From contig CAIVGD010000259.1 in assembly GCA_903905395.1 (NCBI GenBank), positions 1 to 7,804 of the forward strand: 7,804 bases of DNA. Reading direction: 5' to 3'. The position numbers were made by a program, and so were the translations under genes. This DNA is from an uncultured Verrucomicrobiota bacterium (lineage in GTDB: Bacteria; Verrucomicrobiota; Verrucomicrobiia; Methylacidiphilales; Verrucolacustridaceae). Shown one piece after another: positions 1 to 6,414 of this stretch. How positions within the stretch are numbered: the first letter of the stretch is position 1; every line of letters starts with the position of its first letter. Under the pieces are notes generated by a model, which saw only the letters and a list, made by a program, of their open reading frames with translations, searched no databases and had not been told where the DNA came from.

Positions 1-367
1 CCAAGGCTTTTTTATATCCTTTGATGGCGACGACAACGAAATTGCCGAGCATACCCTCGAATCCATCCGGAGCCTTCCCATAAAGCCAACGGCTCTCTTG
101 GCCGCCGAAGATTCGATCGCTCTCGCCCTTTTGCGTCGGTTGGCGGAAGCTGGATGGCGCATCCCTCAGGATCTTTCGATAACGGGGATCGATGATATCT
201 CCTCTTCGGCACAGTCCATCCCCCCATTGACCACCCTCCGGCAGCCGGTCTCCGAAATAGCCGCCGCCACTTTTCGAATACTCTCCTCTCCGGTCGGAAC
301 ACATCCTGCGGTGATCATTTCTGGAAAAGTTATTTTCCGCGAATCCTGCGCCCCTCCTTCACCCTAA
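1..367 (+). CDS. LacI/GalR-family transcriptional regulator, C-terminal part (5' end outside window)
   Basis: The reading frame is open from base 2 to the TAA at 365-367, giving about 121 residues with no start in the window. It is the C-terminal half of a periplasmic-binding-protein-like sensor domain of the LacI family. The pattern 'TALLAAEDSIALALLRRL' followed by 'RIPQDLSITGIDD', then 'PPLTTLRQPVSEIA' and the closing 'FRESCAPP' is the standard order of this family's effector-binding subdomain, which ends in the common RESxxPP tail. The helix-turn-helix must lie upstream. The gene ends only 25 nt before nagB on the same strand, so it is probably the local, likely autoregulated, repressor of the amino-sugar operon. 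The effector, presumably a sugar phosphate or amino sugar, cannot be read from the sequence. The family call is firm; the regulatory target is inference from position. Confidence 0.93.
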   Translation, partial: QGFFISFDGDDNEIAEHTLESIRSLPIKPTALLAAEDSIALALLRRLAEAGWRIPQDLSITGIDDISSSAQSIPPLTTLRQPVSEIAAATFRILSSPVGTHPAVIISGKVIFRESCAPPSP

Positions 368-392
368 CCCCACAGAAAGCCAACTGCATCCC

Positions 393-1145
393 ATGAGAAA
401 TAAATCCGCCATTCATCTCCGCATCTCTGCCACCCAACAGAAAATGGGGGCCGCCGCCGCAAAACTCGGCGCCCAGTGTATCCGCCATGCCCTTCAGCGA
501 AAAGGCAGGGCCAACATCATCGTCGCCACTGGAGCATCCCAGTTTGCCATGATCGATCACCTCACGGCTCAATCAGGGATTGATTGGACCCGGGTCACCG
601 CTTTTCACCTCGACGAATATGTGGGCGTTCCCATCACCCATCCCGCCTCTTTCCGTAAATACCTATGGGAGCGCTTTGTCTCGAAGTTGCCCCTCCCCCT
701 AGCCGCCTTCCACTACATAAACGGAGAGCAAAACGCACCGGCCGAGTGCCGTCGGGTCGGCACCATCCTGCGACAGCATCCTATCGATGTCTGCTTCGCT
801 GGAATCGGGGAAAACGGGCATCTGGCATTCAACGATCCGCCTGCAGATTTTCAAACCCATACGCCCTATCTGGTCGTCCAACTCGATGAAGCCTGTCGCC
901 GCCAGCAAATGGGCGAAGGGTGGTTTAAAACACTGGCCCAAGTGCCGCGTCGGGCCATCTCGATGTCCGTCCAACAAATCATGAAATCAAAAGTCGTTAT
1001 CTGCACAGTGCCGGACCGGCGTAAAGCCAAGGCTGTGCGGGATTGCCTAAAGGGGAAAATCTCACCCCTTCATCCCTCCTCCATCCTACAAAAGCATCCC
1101 TCCACCTGGTGCTTTCTAGACCGAGCCTCCGCCTCCCTGCTCTAG
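393..1145 (+). CDS. nagB: Glucosamine-6-phosphate deaminase family protein (NagB-like)
   Basis: A cytosolic enzyme of 250 aa, close to the usual NagB length of about 240-266. The family converts an aminohexose-6-phosphate to a ketohexose-6-phosphate plus ammonia. Visible motifs are the phosphate-binding loop 'VATGASQ' (residues 44-50), 'FHLDEY' (71-76, with D74 matching the E. coli proton-transfer Asp72) and 'GIGENGHLAFNDPP' (137-150, with H143 of the ring-opening site). The E. coli residues Asp141 and Glu148 are here Glu140 and Asp148, a conservative swap I associate with NagB-like subfamilies outside the enterobacteria. The ATG at 393 lies 25 nt after the regulator stop; I see no strong Shine-Dalgarno. 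The gene is followed after 10 nt by uxaE and then by nagA. GlcN-6-P is the textbook substrate, but GalN-6-P is a real alternative given the epimerase neighbour. Confidence 0.9.
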   Translation: MRNKSAIHLRISATQQKMGAAAAKLGAQCIRHALQRKGRANIIVATGASQFAMIDHLTAQSGIDWTRVTAFHLDEYVGVPITHPASFRKYLWERFVSKLPLPLAAFHYINGEQNAPAECRRVGTILRQHPIDVCFAGIGENGHLAFNDPPADFQTHTPYLVVQLDEACRRQQMGEGWFKTLAQVPRRAISMSVQQIMKSKVVICTVPDRRKAKAVRDCLKGKISPLHPSSILQKHPSTWCFLDRASASLL

Positions 1146-1147
1146 GA
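1144..1147 (+). promoter_or_regulatory. Ribosome binding site (AGGA) for the uxaE-like gene
   Basis: AGGA overlaps the nagB stop codon (the TAG occupies 1143-1145). It lies 8 nt before the GTG at 1156 and 11 nt before the ATG at 1159. The spacing slightly favours the GTG start; the codon identity favours the ATG. The two choices differ by one residue. Confidence 0.4.
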
Positions 1148-1155
1148 CCATTCTT

Positions 1156-2403
1156 GTGATGACCCTCGAAAAATTTTCCCTCGGGCTGGGCGACCGCTTT
1201 GGAAAACAAGGCGTGGCCCAACTCGCCGCCCTGCAACAAGCCGCCTCCAAGGGCATTGCCATCACCCCCGTTTGGAATAAATCCAACCGGGAACACAATC
1301 TGATCGGTACCGGACCCGCCGACACCCAGCTTGCCGCTCAAAAGGCGGTGCAAACCGCCGGATGGACCCGCCCCTATCACCTCGATGCCGATCACATTGG
1401 CCTGAAGACGGTGGATCGCTTCCTACCGTACTGCGACTTTTACACAATCGATGTGGCCGATTTTATCCGTCAACCGGCGACGCCGGAGGATACGACCGCC
1501 GTCCGGGCCACTCTGCAATCCATCGTGGGCCGAAAACTCCCCGAATTGGGGAAAACAGACGCAATTAGTGAAAGGGAGATCGAAAGTTTCCTCTCGCTCT
1601 ACGCCTCCGCCATTCGCGAGGCCGGCCGGATCCACCGCCACATTGCCAAGGCCAAAGGGGAAAAAAGCTTCATCGCGGAAGTTTCCACGGATGAAGCGGA
1701 AACCCCTCAATCCCCGTTCGATCTTTACCTCATCCTCGGAGCCCTGGCCGGGGAAGGCGTGCGCGTTCAGACCATCGCTCCGAAATTCAGCGGACGCTTT
1801 AATAAAGGCGTGGATTACGTGGGAAATGTTGGCCAGTTCACCCGCGAATTTGCGCAGGACCTCACCGCGATCCGCTTGGCCGTGGCGGAGTTCGGCTTGC
1901 CCGCCAATCTGAAAATCAGTGTCCACTCTGGGAGCGATAAGTTCTCGCTCTACGGCCCGATCCGTACTCTTTTGGCCAAGCACGACGCGGGTCTCCATTT
2001 GAAAACGGCGGGGACGACCTGGCTGGAGGAGTTGATTGGTCTTTCTTTAGCGGGTGGGGATGGCCTCTCCGTGGCCCGGGAAATTTACATCCAAGCTCTG
2101 GCTCGAATCGATGAACTCAGCCAACCCTATGCGACGGTCATTGATATCGACCGCTCTCATCTCCCACAGCCGGCAGAGGTCAACGGATGGGATGGCCGGA
2201 CCTTCGCCGCCACCCTCGCCCATGATTCATCCCAACCACGATTTAATCCGTCTTTCCGCCAACTTCTCCACGTCAGTTTCAAAGTGGCGGCCGAAATGGG
2301 AGATCGTTACCAGAACGCGTTGGATCAGGCCCAGGCCAAGATTTCTGCCTGCGTCACCACCAATCTTTTTCAGCGGCATATCCATCCTCTGTTTTTAGGA
2401 TAA
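1156..2403 (+). CDS. uxaE: UxaE-family epimerase (tagaturonate/fructuronate 4-epimerase family)
   Basis: A protein of 415 aa from GTG 1156 (414 from ATG 1159). It matches, in order, blocks I recall from the Thermotoga tagaturonate epimerase UxaE: 'SLGLGDRFG' (8-16), 'HLDADHIGL' (75-83), 'DFYTIDVADFI' (94-104), 'EVSTDEAETPQSPF' (175-188), 'GVDYVGNVGQF' (218-228), 'ISVHSGSDKFSLY' (254-266), 'HLKTAGTTWLEE' (281-292), 'RQLLHVSFK' (368-376) and the closing 'QRHIHP' (406-411). The acidic, His and Lys residues in these blocks are the likely metal and catalytic positions. The known reaction is C4 epimerisation of D-tagaturonate to D-fructuronate. The protein starts right at the 'SLGLGDRFG' block, so it lacks the extra N-terminal stretch of the Thermotoga enzyme. 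It sits between nagB and nagA, where a hexuronate enzyme is unexpected. A ketose-6-phosphate substrate such as tagatose-6-P is my inference. Family call firm, substrate open. Confidence 0.88.
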   Translation: MMTLEKFSLGLGDRFGKQGVAQLAALQQAASKGIAITPVWNKSNREHNLIGTGPADTQLAAQKAVQTAGWTRPYHLDADHIGLKTVDRFLPYCDFYTIDVADFIRQPATPEDTTAVRATLQSIVGRKLPELGKTDAISEREIESFLSLYASAIREAGRIHRHIAKAKGEKSFIAEVSTDEAETPQSPFDLYLILGALAGEGVRVQTIAPKFSGRFNKGVDYVGNVGQFTREFAQDLTAIRLAVAEFGLPANLKISVHSGSDKFSLYGPIRTLLAKHDAGLHLKTAGTTWLEELIGLSLAGGDGLSVAREIYIQALARIDELSQPYATVIDIDRSHLPQPAEVNGWDGRTFAATLAHDSSQPRFNPSFRQLLHVSFKVAAEMGDRYQNALDQAQAKISACVTTNLFQRHIHPLFLG

Positions 2404-3335
2404 TGAAATCCAGTCTGCTGGACATTCAAGTCAATGGGTTCGCGGGGGTGGACTTTCAACAGCCGGGCTTGGCCGCCACGGAAGTTAGCCGGGCGGTAGA
2501 GGGGCTGGCCTCCCACGAAACCCAACGTTTTTTTCTAACCCTAATCACAGACTCGATCTCCTCTCTTTGCGCCAAGTTGGAAAATTTTGAATCCATCCGG
2601 GCCAAGAACCCGATACTTTCCGCTGCGATCTGCGGCTATCATATCGAGGGTCCATGGCTTTCTCCGAAGTCTGGGTACCACGGAGCGCATGATCCCCGCT
2701 TCATGGGTCCGCCGAATCTGGCGGATTTGGAACGACTCCAGAAGGCGGCCCATGGTCACATCAAGCTCATCACCTTGGCGCCTGAGTGGCCAGGGAGCAC
2801 CACCTTAATCAGAACCGCCCGCGCTCAGGGCATACAAATATCCTTGGGACACACCAACGCAACGGAAAGCGACATCGATGCGGCAATCTCCGCTGGAGCA
2901 CTTTTTTGCACCCACCTCGGAAACGGTACTCCCGCAGAGCTACCGCGCCACGACAACATCATCCAGCGCTTGCTCAGCCGGGATGAACTGACCGCTTTTT
3001 TTATTCCGGACGGAATCCACCTGCCCCCATTCGTGTTGAAAAACTTCTTCCGAGCAAAGCCGCCCGGAAAGGCCCTTTTCACGACAGACTGCATGGCGGC
3101 TGCTGGCGCTCCCCCTGGGCGCTATCGTATTGCGTGTATCGATGTGGAGGTCGGGCAGGATCGGGTTGTCCGCTCTCCCATTACCGGAACCATGGCGGGA
3201 TCCGCGCTAGCCCCAGACGAAGGCGTGCAAAATATTTGCACCTGGCTTCACTTGAGCGAACCAGAGGCGCGGGCGCTTTTTTCCACTAAGGTAGCTCAAG
3301 CTTTCGGAATCCAACTGCCTTTGTCTTGTCTTTAA
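2403..3335 (+). CDS. nagA: N-acetylglucosamine-6-phosphate deacetylase family protein (NagA-like), short form
   Basis: An amidohydrolase-superfamily deacetylase that removes acetate from an N-acetylhexosamine-6-phosphate in the cytosol. Motifs in order are 'DIQVNGFAGVDF' (7-18, the Q-x-N version of the usual H-x-H, as in E. coli NagA), 'GYHIEGPWLSP' (78-88, metal ligand E82), 'SLGHTNAT' (147-154, H150), 'CTHLGNGTP' (169-177, H171), 'IPDGIHLPP' (201-209, H206), 'FTTDCMAAAGAPPGRY' (226-241, catalytic D229) and 'GTMAGSALAPDEGV' (262-275). At 310 aa it is well short of the roughly 380 aa of E. coli NagA. It starts directly in the first barrel strand and stops just after the 'AxAFGI' block, so both halves of the small beta-sandwich domain are missing. 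The ATG shares one base with the uxaE stop (TAATG), implying translational coupling. Substrate may be GlcNAc-6-P or GalNAc-6-P. Confidence 0.92.
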   Translation: MKSSLLDIQVNGFAGVDFQQPGLAATEVSRAVEGLASHETQRFFLTLITDSISSLCAKLENFESIRAKNPILSAAICGYHIEGPWLSPKSGYHGAHDPRFMGPPNLADLERLQKAAHGHIKLITLAPEWPGSTTLIRTARAQGIQISLGHTNATESDIDAAISAGALFCTHLGNGTPAELPRHDNIIQRLLSRDELTAFFIPDGIHLPPFVLKNFFRAKPPGKALFTTDCMAAAGAPPGRYRIACIDVEVGQDRVVRSPITGTMAGSALAPDEGVQNICTWLHLSEPEARALFSTKVAQAFGIQLPLSCL

Positions 3336-3469
3336 AAAAGCAACCTCACTCCATACCTCCATCGATTGCCTTCCTCTTCCTGTCTTCCGTCGCTTAGCGT
3401 TTTCTTTTCATGTTCTGAGTCCTTTCGGTTGGACCCAGCCTGCTCGATGGAGTGGCTAAGGGAGTTCTG
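3336..3469. other. Convergent intergenic gap
   Basis: These 134 nt separate the nagA stop from the stop of the convergent CBM9-like gene. I see no gene and no strong hairpin-plus-T-tract terminator. There is a 9-bp inverted repeat, CTCCATCGA at 3357-3365 and TCGATGGAG at 3444-3452, with a 78-nt loop. A tiny CGC-TTA-GCG stem at 3391-3399 runs into a T-rich stretch. Neither is strong enough to call. Confidence 0.5.
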
Positions 3470-4156
3470 TCACACCAGCCGGACATGGTTCCATTCGTTA
3501 CGACGATGAAAAAAAGGTCGCCGTAGCGGTGCGGTCGAGGAGAGGATACGGCTCTTGCGATCCTTCCCGTAATCATAACGGGCAAAATGCAGATCCCAGC
3601 CCAGATCCCGAGAACAGGGCTCGTTGCCTGAAATAGAAGCGAAAGGCAGAAGTCCACAAACCCACCAGCCCTTTGTCCTTCGACCGACCCGGAACCGGAA
3701 CGTATTATCGACAAATGTGAACTGTTTCAGATCCGTCTCCTTACGGGTTGTTTCCACCGAATCTGCATCGGGCCAGCGAAGCTGCAAAAGAGTCCCGTTC
3801 GGGGCGATATGAAATTCCAAGTAGCTGGGTTGGCCATGCTGACCAATGAAAATCTCCAAAGTATCTCCACGCGTACAAAGCAGCTGGTTGCGCTTTCTGG
3901 CCCTCGTCCAAATCCAGTTGTCCTGCAACTTGACGCAAAAGCACAGACCGTCTCGATTCCCTACAATTTCAACCGAACCTGATTCCAGCGCTTTTTCCGG
4001 AGACCGACGCCAAGCCTGACGAAAGGAAAGCTCGAGGGCGTTTTGCCAGATTTTTGCCCGAGGACCCCACCCTTTGCTTCGGCCGCTACTACGAGAGGGA
4101 CAGTCTAGGATTTTCAGACTCGGATGGACTCCATAAATCCCAAATGTTTGGCACAT
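3470..4156 (-). CDS. CBM9-like (DOMON-type) carbohydrate-binding protein, probably cytosolic
   Basis: About 228 aa from ATG 4156; GTG 4171 is also in frame, and a CTG at 4117 would overlap the kinase stop as CTGA. I recognise the CBM9-like beta-sandwich pattern seen in many PVC proteins: 'LELSFRQAW' near residues 42-50, then 'GDTLEIFIGQHGQPSYLEFH' and 'LLQLRWPDAD' in the middle. The C-terminal 'GWDLHFARYDYG', 'LSSTAPL' and 'PFFHRRNEWNHVRL' blocks complete it. There is no signal peptide or membrane segment, which is odd for a sugar-binding module and suggests a cytosolic role or a lost N-terminus. It is the last gene of the minus-strand set. Its start lies inside the 3' end of the truncated kinase, in another frame, so its original 5' end may have been lost or rebuilt. 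Function beyond sugar binding is unknown, and even that is inferred from fold resemblance. Confidence 0.68.
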   Translation of the reverse strand: MCQTFGIYGVHPSLKILDCPSRSSGRSKGWGPRAKIWQNALELSFRQAWRRSPEKALESGSVEIVGNRDGLCFCVKLQDNWIWTRARKRNQLLCTRGDTLEIFIGQHGQPSYLEFHIAPNGTLLQLRWPDADSVETTRKETDLKQFTFVDNTFRFRVGRRTKGWWVCGLLPFASISGNEPCSRDLGWDLHFARYDYGKDRKSRILSSTAPLRRPFFHRRNEWNHVRLV

Positions 4157-4422
4157 TCCCGCAAAATCCACTGCCCCGCTTCATCCATCCCGACTGGTCC
4201 GATCCCTTCCAATGGAAAAGGGACCCATAACCGCGCCAGATCTTTCAGAACAATGAAGGGAGTACCCCCGCTGCAAAAACTTTCCTCCCGTATGTTGTCA
4301 AGATGGTCCTGCGCCGGATAAACACCGACAATCTTAATCCGATCCAGGATCCAGTTCCCTCCTGCGAGAATCCCTTGGCGTATCGACGAAGCCTCGGATT
4401 TTTTTTTAGATCCTTTCACCAT
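4114..4422 (-). pseudogene. Truncated PfkB-family carbohydrate kinase, N-terminal 102 residues only
   Basis: From ATG 4422 the frame gives 102 aa ending in TGA at 4114-4116, against about 300 or more for a complete PfkB/ribokinase-family enzyme. 'GILAGGNWILDRIKIVGVYP', 'FIVLKDLARL', 'PFPLEGIGPVGMDEAGQWIL' is the N-terminal part of a kinase type I recall from PVC bacteria. The C-terminal ATP-binding half with the GAGD catalytic motif is absent, and no frame below the stop continues it. Usually conserved positions are changed: the Asn of the GGxxxN block is Ile, and the VGxD Asp-rich turn reads VGMD. Loss of two thirds of the enzyme together with substitutions in the remaining part suggests a decaying remnant. 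It starts 17 nt after the oxidoreductase stop with a good Shine-Dalgarno. It could instead be expressed as a small protein with a new role, which I consider less likely. Confidence 0.75.
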
Positions 4423-4426
4423 GGAT

Positions 4427-4431
4427 TCCTT
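4427..4431 (-). promoter_or_regulatory. Ribosome binding site (AAGGA) of the kinase remnant
   Basis: On the minus strand AAGGA lies 4 nt before ATG 4422, between the oxidoreductase stop (4440-4442) and the kinase remnant. It decides the start at 4422 rather than the longer frame that overlaps the oxidoreductase. It is one of the clearest Shine-Dalgarno sequences in the window. Confidence 0.5.
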
Positions 4432-4439
4432 AGGAGAGG

Positions 4440-5573
4440 CTAGGCAGTTGCAGCCAACGGGACCGCCGCCCGGGTAGCTTGGGATTGTAAAGCCGCCGCA
4501 AAGACCTCGTGGCTCTCTACCGCTTCCTTGGGAGTCACACAACCAAATCGATCTCCCAGCAAACCCGCGCGCTCGCTGGCAAAGGCGGCGAGCATCTGCT
4601 GGAGGATATCCGGGAAACCCGGCTCAAAGATCCCGCCAGTCACGGTTTTGAACGGGGTGGAAAAACCCAGATCGATCCTACGCCAAGACTGTTCCTTACC
4701 TCTTTCAAAAAGCCACAGCGCTTTCGGATCCTTCGTGGAGAAACGCGCCCCTCCGTCCGTGCCCAGCACCTCAAAACTCCAGCTGTTGGTCTCCCCCGGA
4801 GACAGACGTTTCATTTCCAGACGCAGAGGAATCTCCTCTCCCCTCACTACCACATCCGTGTGCAGAGTAGCGTTGTCCCAGGTATCAGCCAACGCCTTCC
4901 CACCCTTCCCATCGGGACGTTCGGTGTAGATTTTTTGCAGTTGGGCATAAACCCGTTTGGGTTTCCAACCCAGACGCAGAGGAATGTGCATGACATGCAT
5001 TCCTAAATCTCCCATCACCCCAATGGCTCCACAGGTTGCATTTTGTCGCTTCCAATTGATCGTTTTGGACGGATCCAGATCGCTCGAGTGAAGGAAGGCG
5101 GAACGCGCTTCGATCGGGCGACCCAATTGCCCGTCTCTGGCCAGCCCAAAGACCCGCTGGGCTCCCGGCAGAAATGGAAACTCGGAACTGCACCGGACAA
5201 ATCTTTTGAGGTCAGAAGCCTGCCGGGCGATCGACCTGGCTGCCGCAAGATCGATGCCGAAAGGTTTTTCGGCCAGCAGATCTTTGCCCGACTTCAACAC
5301 ATCCGAATACAACTTTTCATGGAGATGGTGCGGCACCGCCACATAAACCGCATCCACGTCCTCCCTCTTCAATAACTCCGCAGAATCAGCCGTGAGAAGT
5401 TTAATGGACGGAATTTTTCGAAACCATTCCCGTACGGACAACTGGAGATCACACACCGCCGTGATTTCACAACCCACCCCCACATCTTCCAACGCACACC
5501 AGCGACTCACCGCCGATGCGACTTCGCGTCCCATCAACCCTCCCCCAATAATGCCAAGGCGGAGTGTTTTCAC
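4440..5573 (-). CDS. Gfo/Idh/MocA-family NAD(P)-dependent oxidoreductase
   Basis: A sugar or cyclitol dehydrogenase-type protein of 377 aa, a normal length for the family. The N-terminal Rossmann domain opens with 'LGIIGGGLMGREV' (6-18). 'VDAVYVAVPHHLHEKL' (73-88) and 'AEKPFGIDL' (101-109, with K103 of the EKP motif) follow. The C-terminal substrate domain has 'GDLGMHVMHIPLR' (188-200), where D189, H193 and H196 match the usual catalytic and substrate-binding positions. There is no signal peptide, unlike the exported Tat-type members common in PVC bacteria, so it acts in the cytosol. It starts with GTG, which overlaps the aldolase stop by 4 nt (GTGA) without a clear Shine-Dalgarno; that points to coupled translation. 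The substrate cannot be read from sequence. Position suggests oxidation, reduction or epimerisation of the same sugar handled by the neighbouring isomerase and aldolase. Confidence 0.94.
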   Translation of the reverse strand: MKTLRLGIIGGGLMGREVASAVSRWCALEDVGVGCEITAVCDLQLSVREWFRKIPSIKLLTADSAELLKREDVDAVYVAVPHHLHEKLYSDVLKSGKDLLAEKPFGIDLAAARSIARQASDLKRFVRCSSEFPFLPGAQRVFGLARDGQLGRPIEARSAFLHSSDLDPSKTINWKRQNATCGAIGVMGDLGMHVMHIPLRLGWKPKRVYAQLQKIYTERPDGKGGKALADTWDNATLHTDVVVRGEEIPLRLEMKRLSPGETNSWSFEVLGTDGGARFSTKDPKALWLFERGKEQSWRRIDLGFSTPFKTVTGGIFEPGFPDILQQMLAAFASERAGLLGDRFGCVTPKEAVESHEVFAAALQSQATRAAVPLAATA

Positions 5574-6406
5574 TTGGATTTTAGTTTGATGGCCGCCTGT
5601 TTGGCGGTGGCTCCGTCATGAACGATCGCCATTAGAGCGGCCACCATGCCGGCTGGATTGGCGTGCTGGACCACGTTCCGTCCATACACGATTCCAGAAG
5701 CTCCTTGCTTCATGAGGCCCTCGGTGCGATCAAGAATTTCCTTATCGGGGGCCTTGCCGCCTCCCCGTACCAACACAGGAATGCCTCCCGCTATCTCGAT
5801 TACCTTGTGATATACGCTGACGTCATCTGTTGGGTCGGCCTTGATCAGATCCGCCCCCAACTCCACCGCCTGACGCACGAGGTGTTGAATTTTTGTGAGA
5901 TCGCCATCGACCATGTATCCACCCGCCTCGGCGTTGAGGCGGAACACAAGAGGTTCCACCATCATGGGCATGCCGTATTTCTCGCTCTCCAGCTTAAGGG
6001 CGCAGATATTTTCCATGCACTGGTTGGTCACCTCGGGAGCTCCGGGAATCTGGAAAAGATTCACGCACATGCACACCGCATCCAGACGGACGGCCTGCAG
6101 GGCAGGCTCCGCAATCGTCGCACTTAAAGCCACCTTAGGGAGCTCGAGACCGTAGACATTGGCCACATCGGTGCGCAGAACCAGAGCGGGCTTTTGCCGT
6201 CCTGGGAGAGCTTGCAAATGACGAGCCTGTCCGACGGTCAGCTGCACGGCATCGGGACCCGCGGCCACCATTGTAGCCACAGCTTTCGCCATGTCTTCGA
6301 TCCCAGAAAGAAAGCCCGGCTGGTTAAAGAATCCATGATCGATGGCTACATCCAAGCAGTGGCCCGATTTGGCATTGAAAAGACGATTGAGACGATATGG
6401 CTTCAT
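5570..6406 (-). CDS. DhnA/FbaB-type class I aldolase family protein
   Basis: A protein of 278 aa with the single TIM barrel of the DeoC/FbaB (DhnA, LsrF-like) aldolases. Visible marks are 'LDVAIDHGFF' (18-27), with the D-x-x-x-D-H-G block typical of the first barrel strand, 'ADLIKADPTDD' (185-195), where K189 is the expected Schiff-base lysine, 'PVLVRGGGK' (210-218) and 'GIVYGRNVVQHANP' (238-251), the last two forming the phosphate-binding site. The likely reaction is reversible aldol cleavage of a phosphorylated ketose or deoxy-ketose to a three-carbon phosphate and an aldehyde. It starts 8 nt after the isomerase-like gene and overlaps the oxidoreductase by 4 nt, so the three are co-translated or nearly so. 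Related barrels have other substrates (for example LsrF, a thiolase-like enzyme), so fructose-1,6-bisphosphate should not be assumed. Family call firm, substrate unknown. Confidence 0.9.
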   Translation of the reverse strand: MKPYRLNRLFNAKSGHCLDVAIDHGFFNQPGFLSGIEDMAKAVATMVAAGPDAVQLTVGQARHLQALPGRQKPALVLRTDVANVYGLELPKVALSATIAEPALQAVRLDAVCMCVNLFQIPGAPEVTNQCMENICALKLESEKYGMPMMVEPLVFRLNAEAGGYMVDGDLTKIQHLVRQAVELGADLIKADPTDDVSVYHKVIEIAGGIPVLVRGGGKAPDKEILDRTEGLMKQGASGIVYGRNVVQHANPAGMVAALMAIVHDGATAKQAAIKLKSK

Positions 6407-6414
6407 AAAAATTC

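Noticed and set aside
1423..1998. A 191-codon open frame antisense to the uxaE-like gene
   Set aside because: It lies wholly inside a firmly recognised gene on the other strand, shows no family motifs, and is the kind of open antisense frame expected in GC-rich coding DNA.
3391..3409. Small CGC-TTA-GCG stem followed by a T-rich run as a nagA terminator
   Set aside because: A three-base-pair stem is too weak to call.
3357..3452. 9-bp inverted repeat (CTCCATCGA / TCGATGGAG) as a bidirectional terminator
   Set aside because: The 78-nt loop and lack of an adjacent T tract make a functional terminator unlikely; a 9-bp match at this distance can occur by chance.
3394..3714. A 106-codon minus-strand frame overlapping the 3' end of the CBM9-like gene
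   Set aside because: Its sequence has no recognisable domain, and the other frame holds the conserved CBM9-like C-terminal blocks.
4509..5006. Plus-strand frames opposite the oxidoreductase
   Set aside because: The minus strand carries a full-length Gfo/Idh/MocA protein with all motifs; these frames are low-complexity shadows.
5663..6127. A 154-codon plus-strand frame opposite the aldolase
   Set aside because: It mirrors the aldolase coding sequence and has no motif or ribosome binding site of its own.
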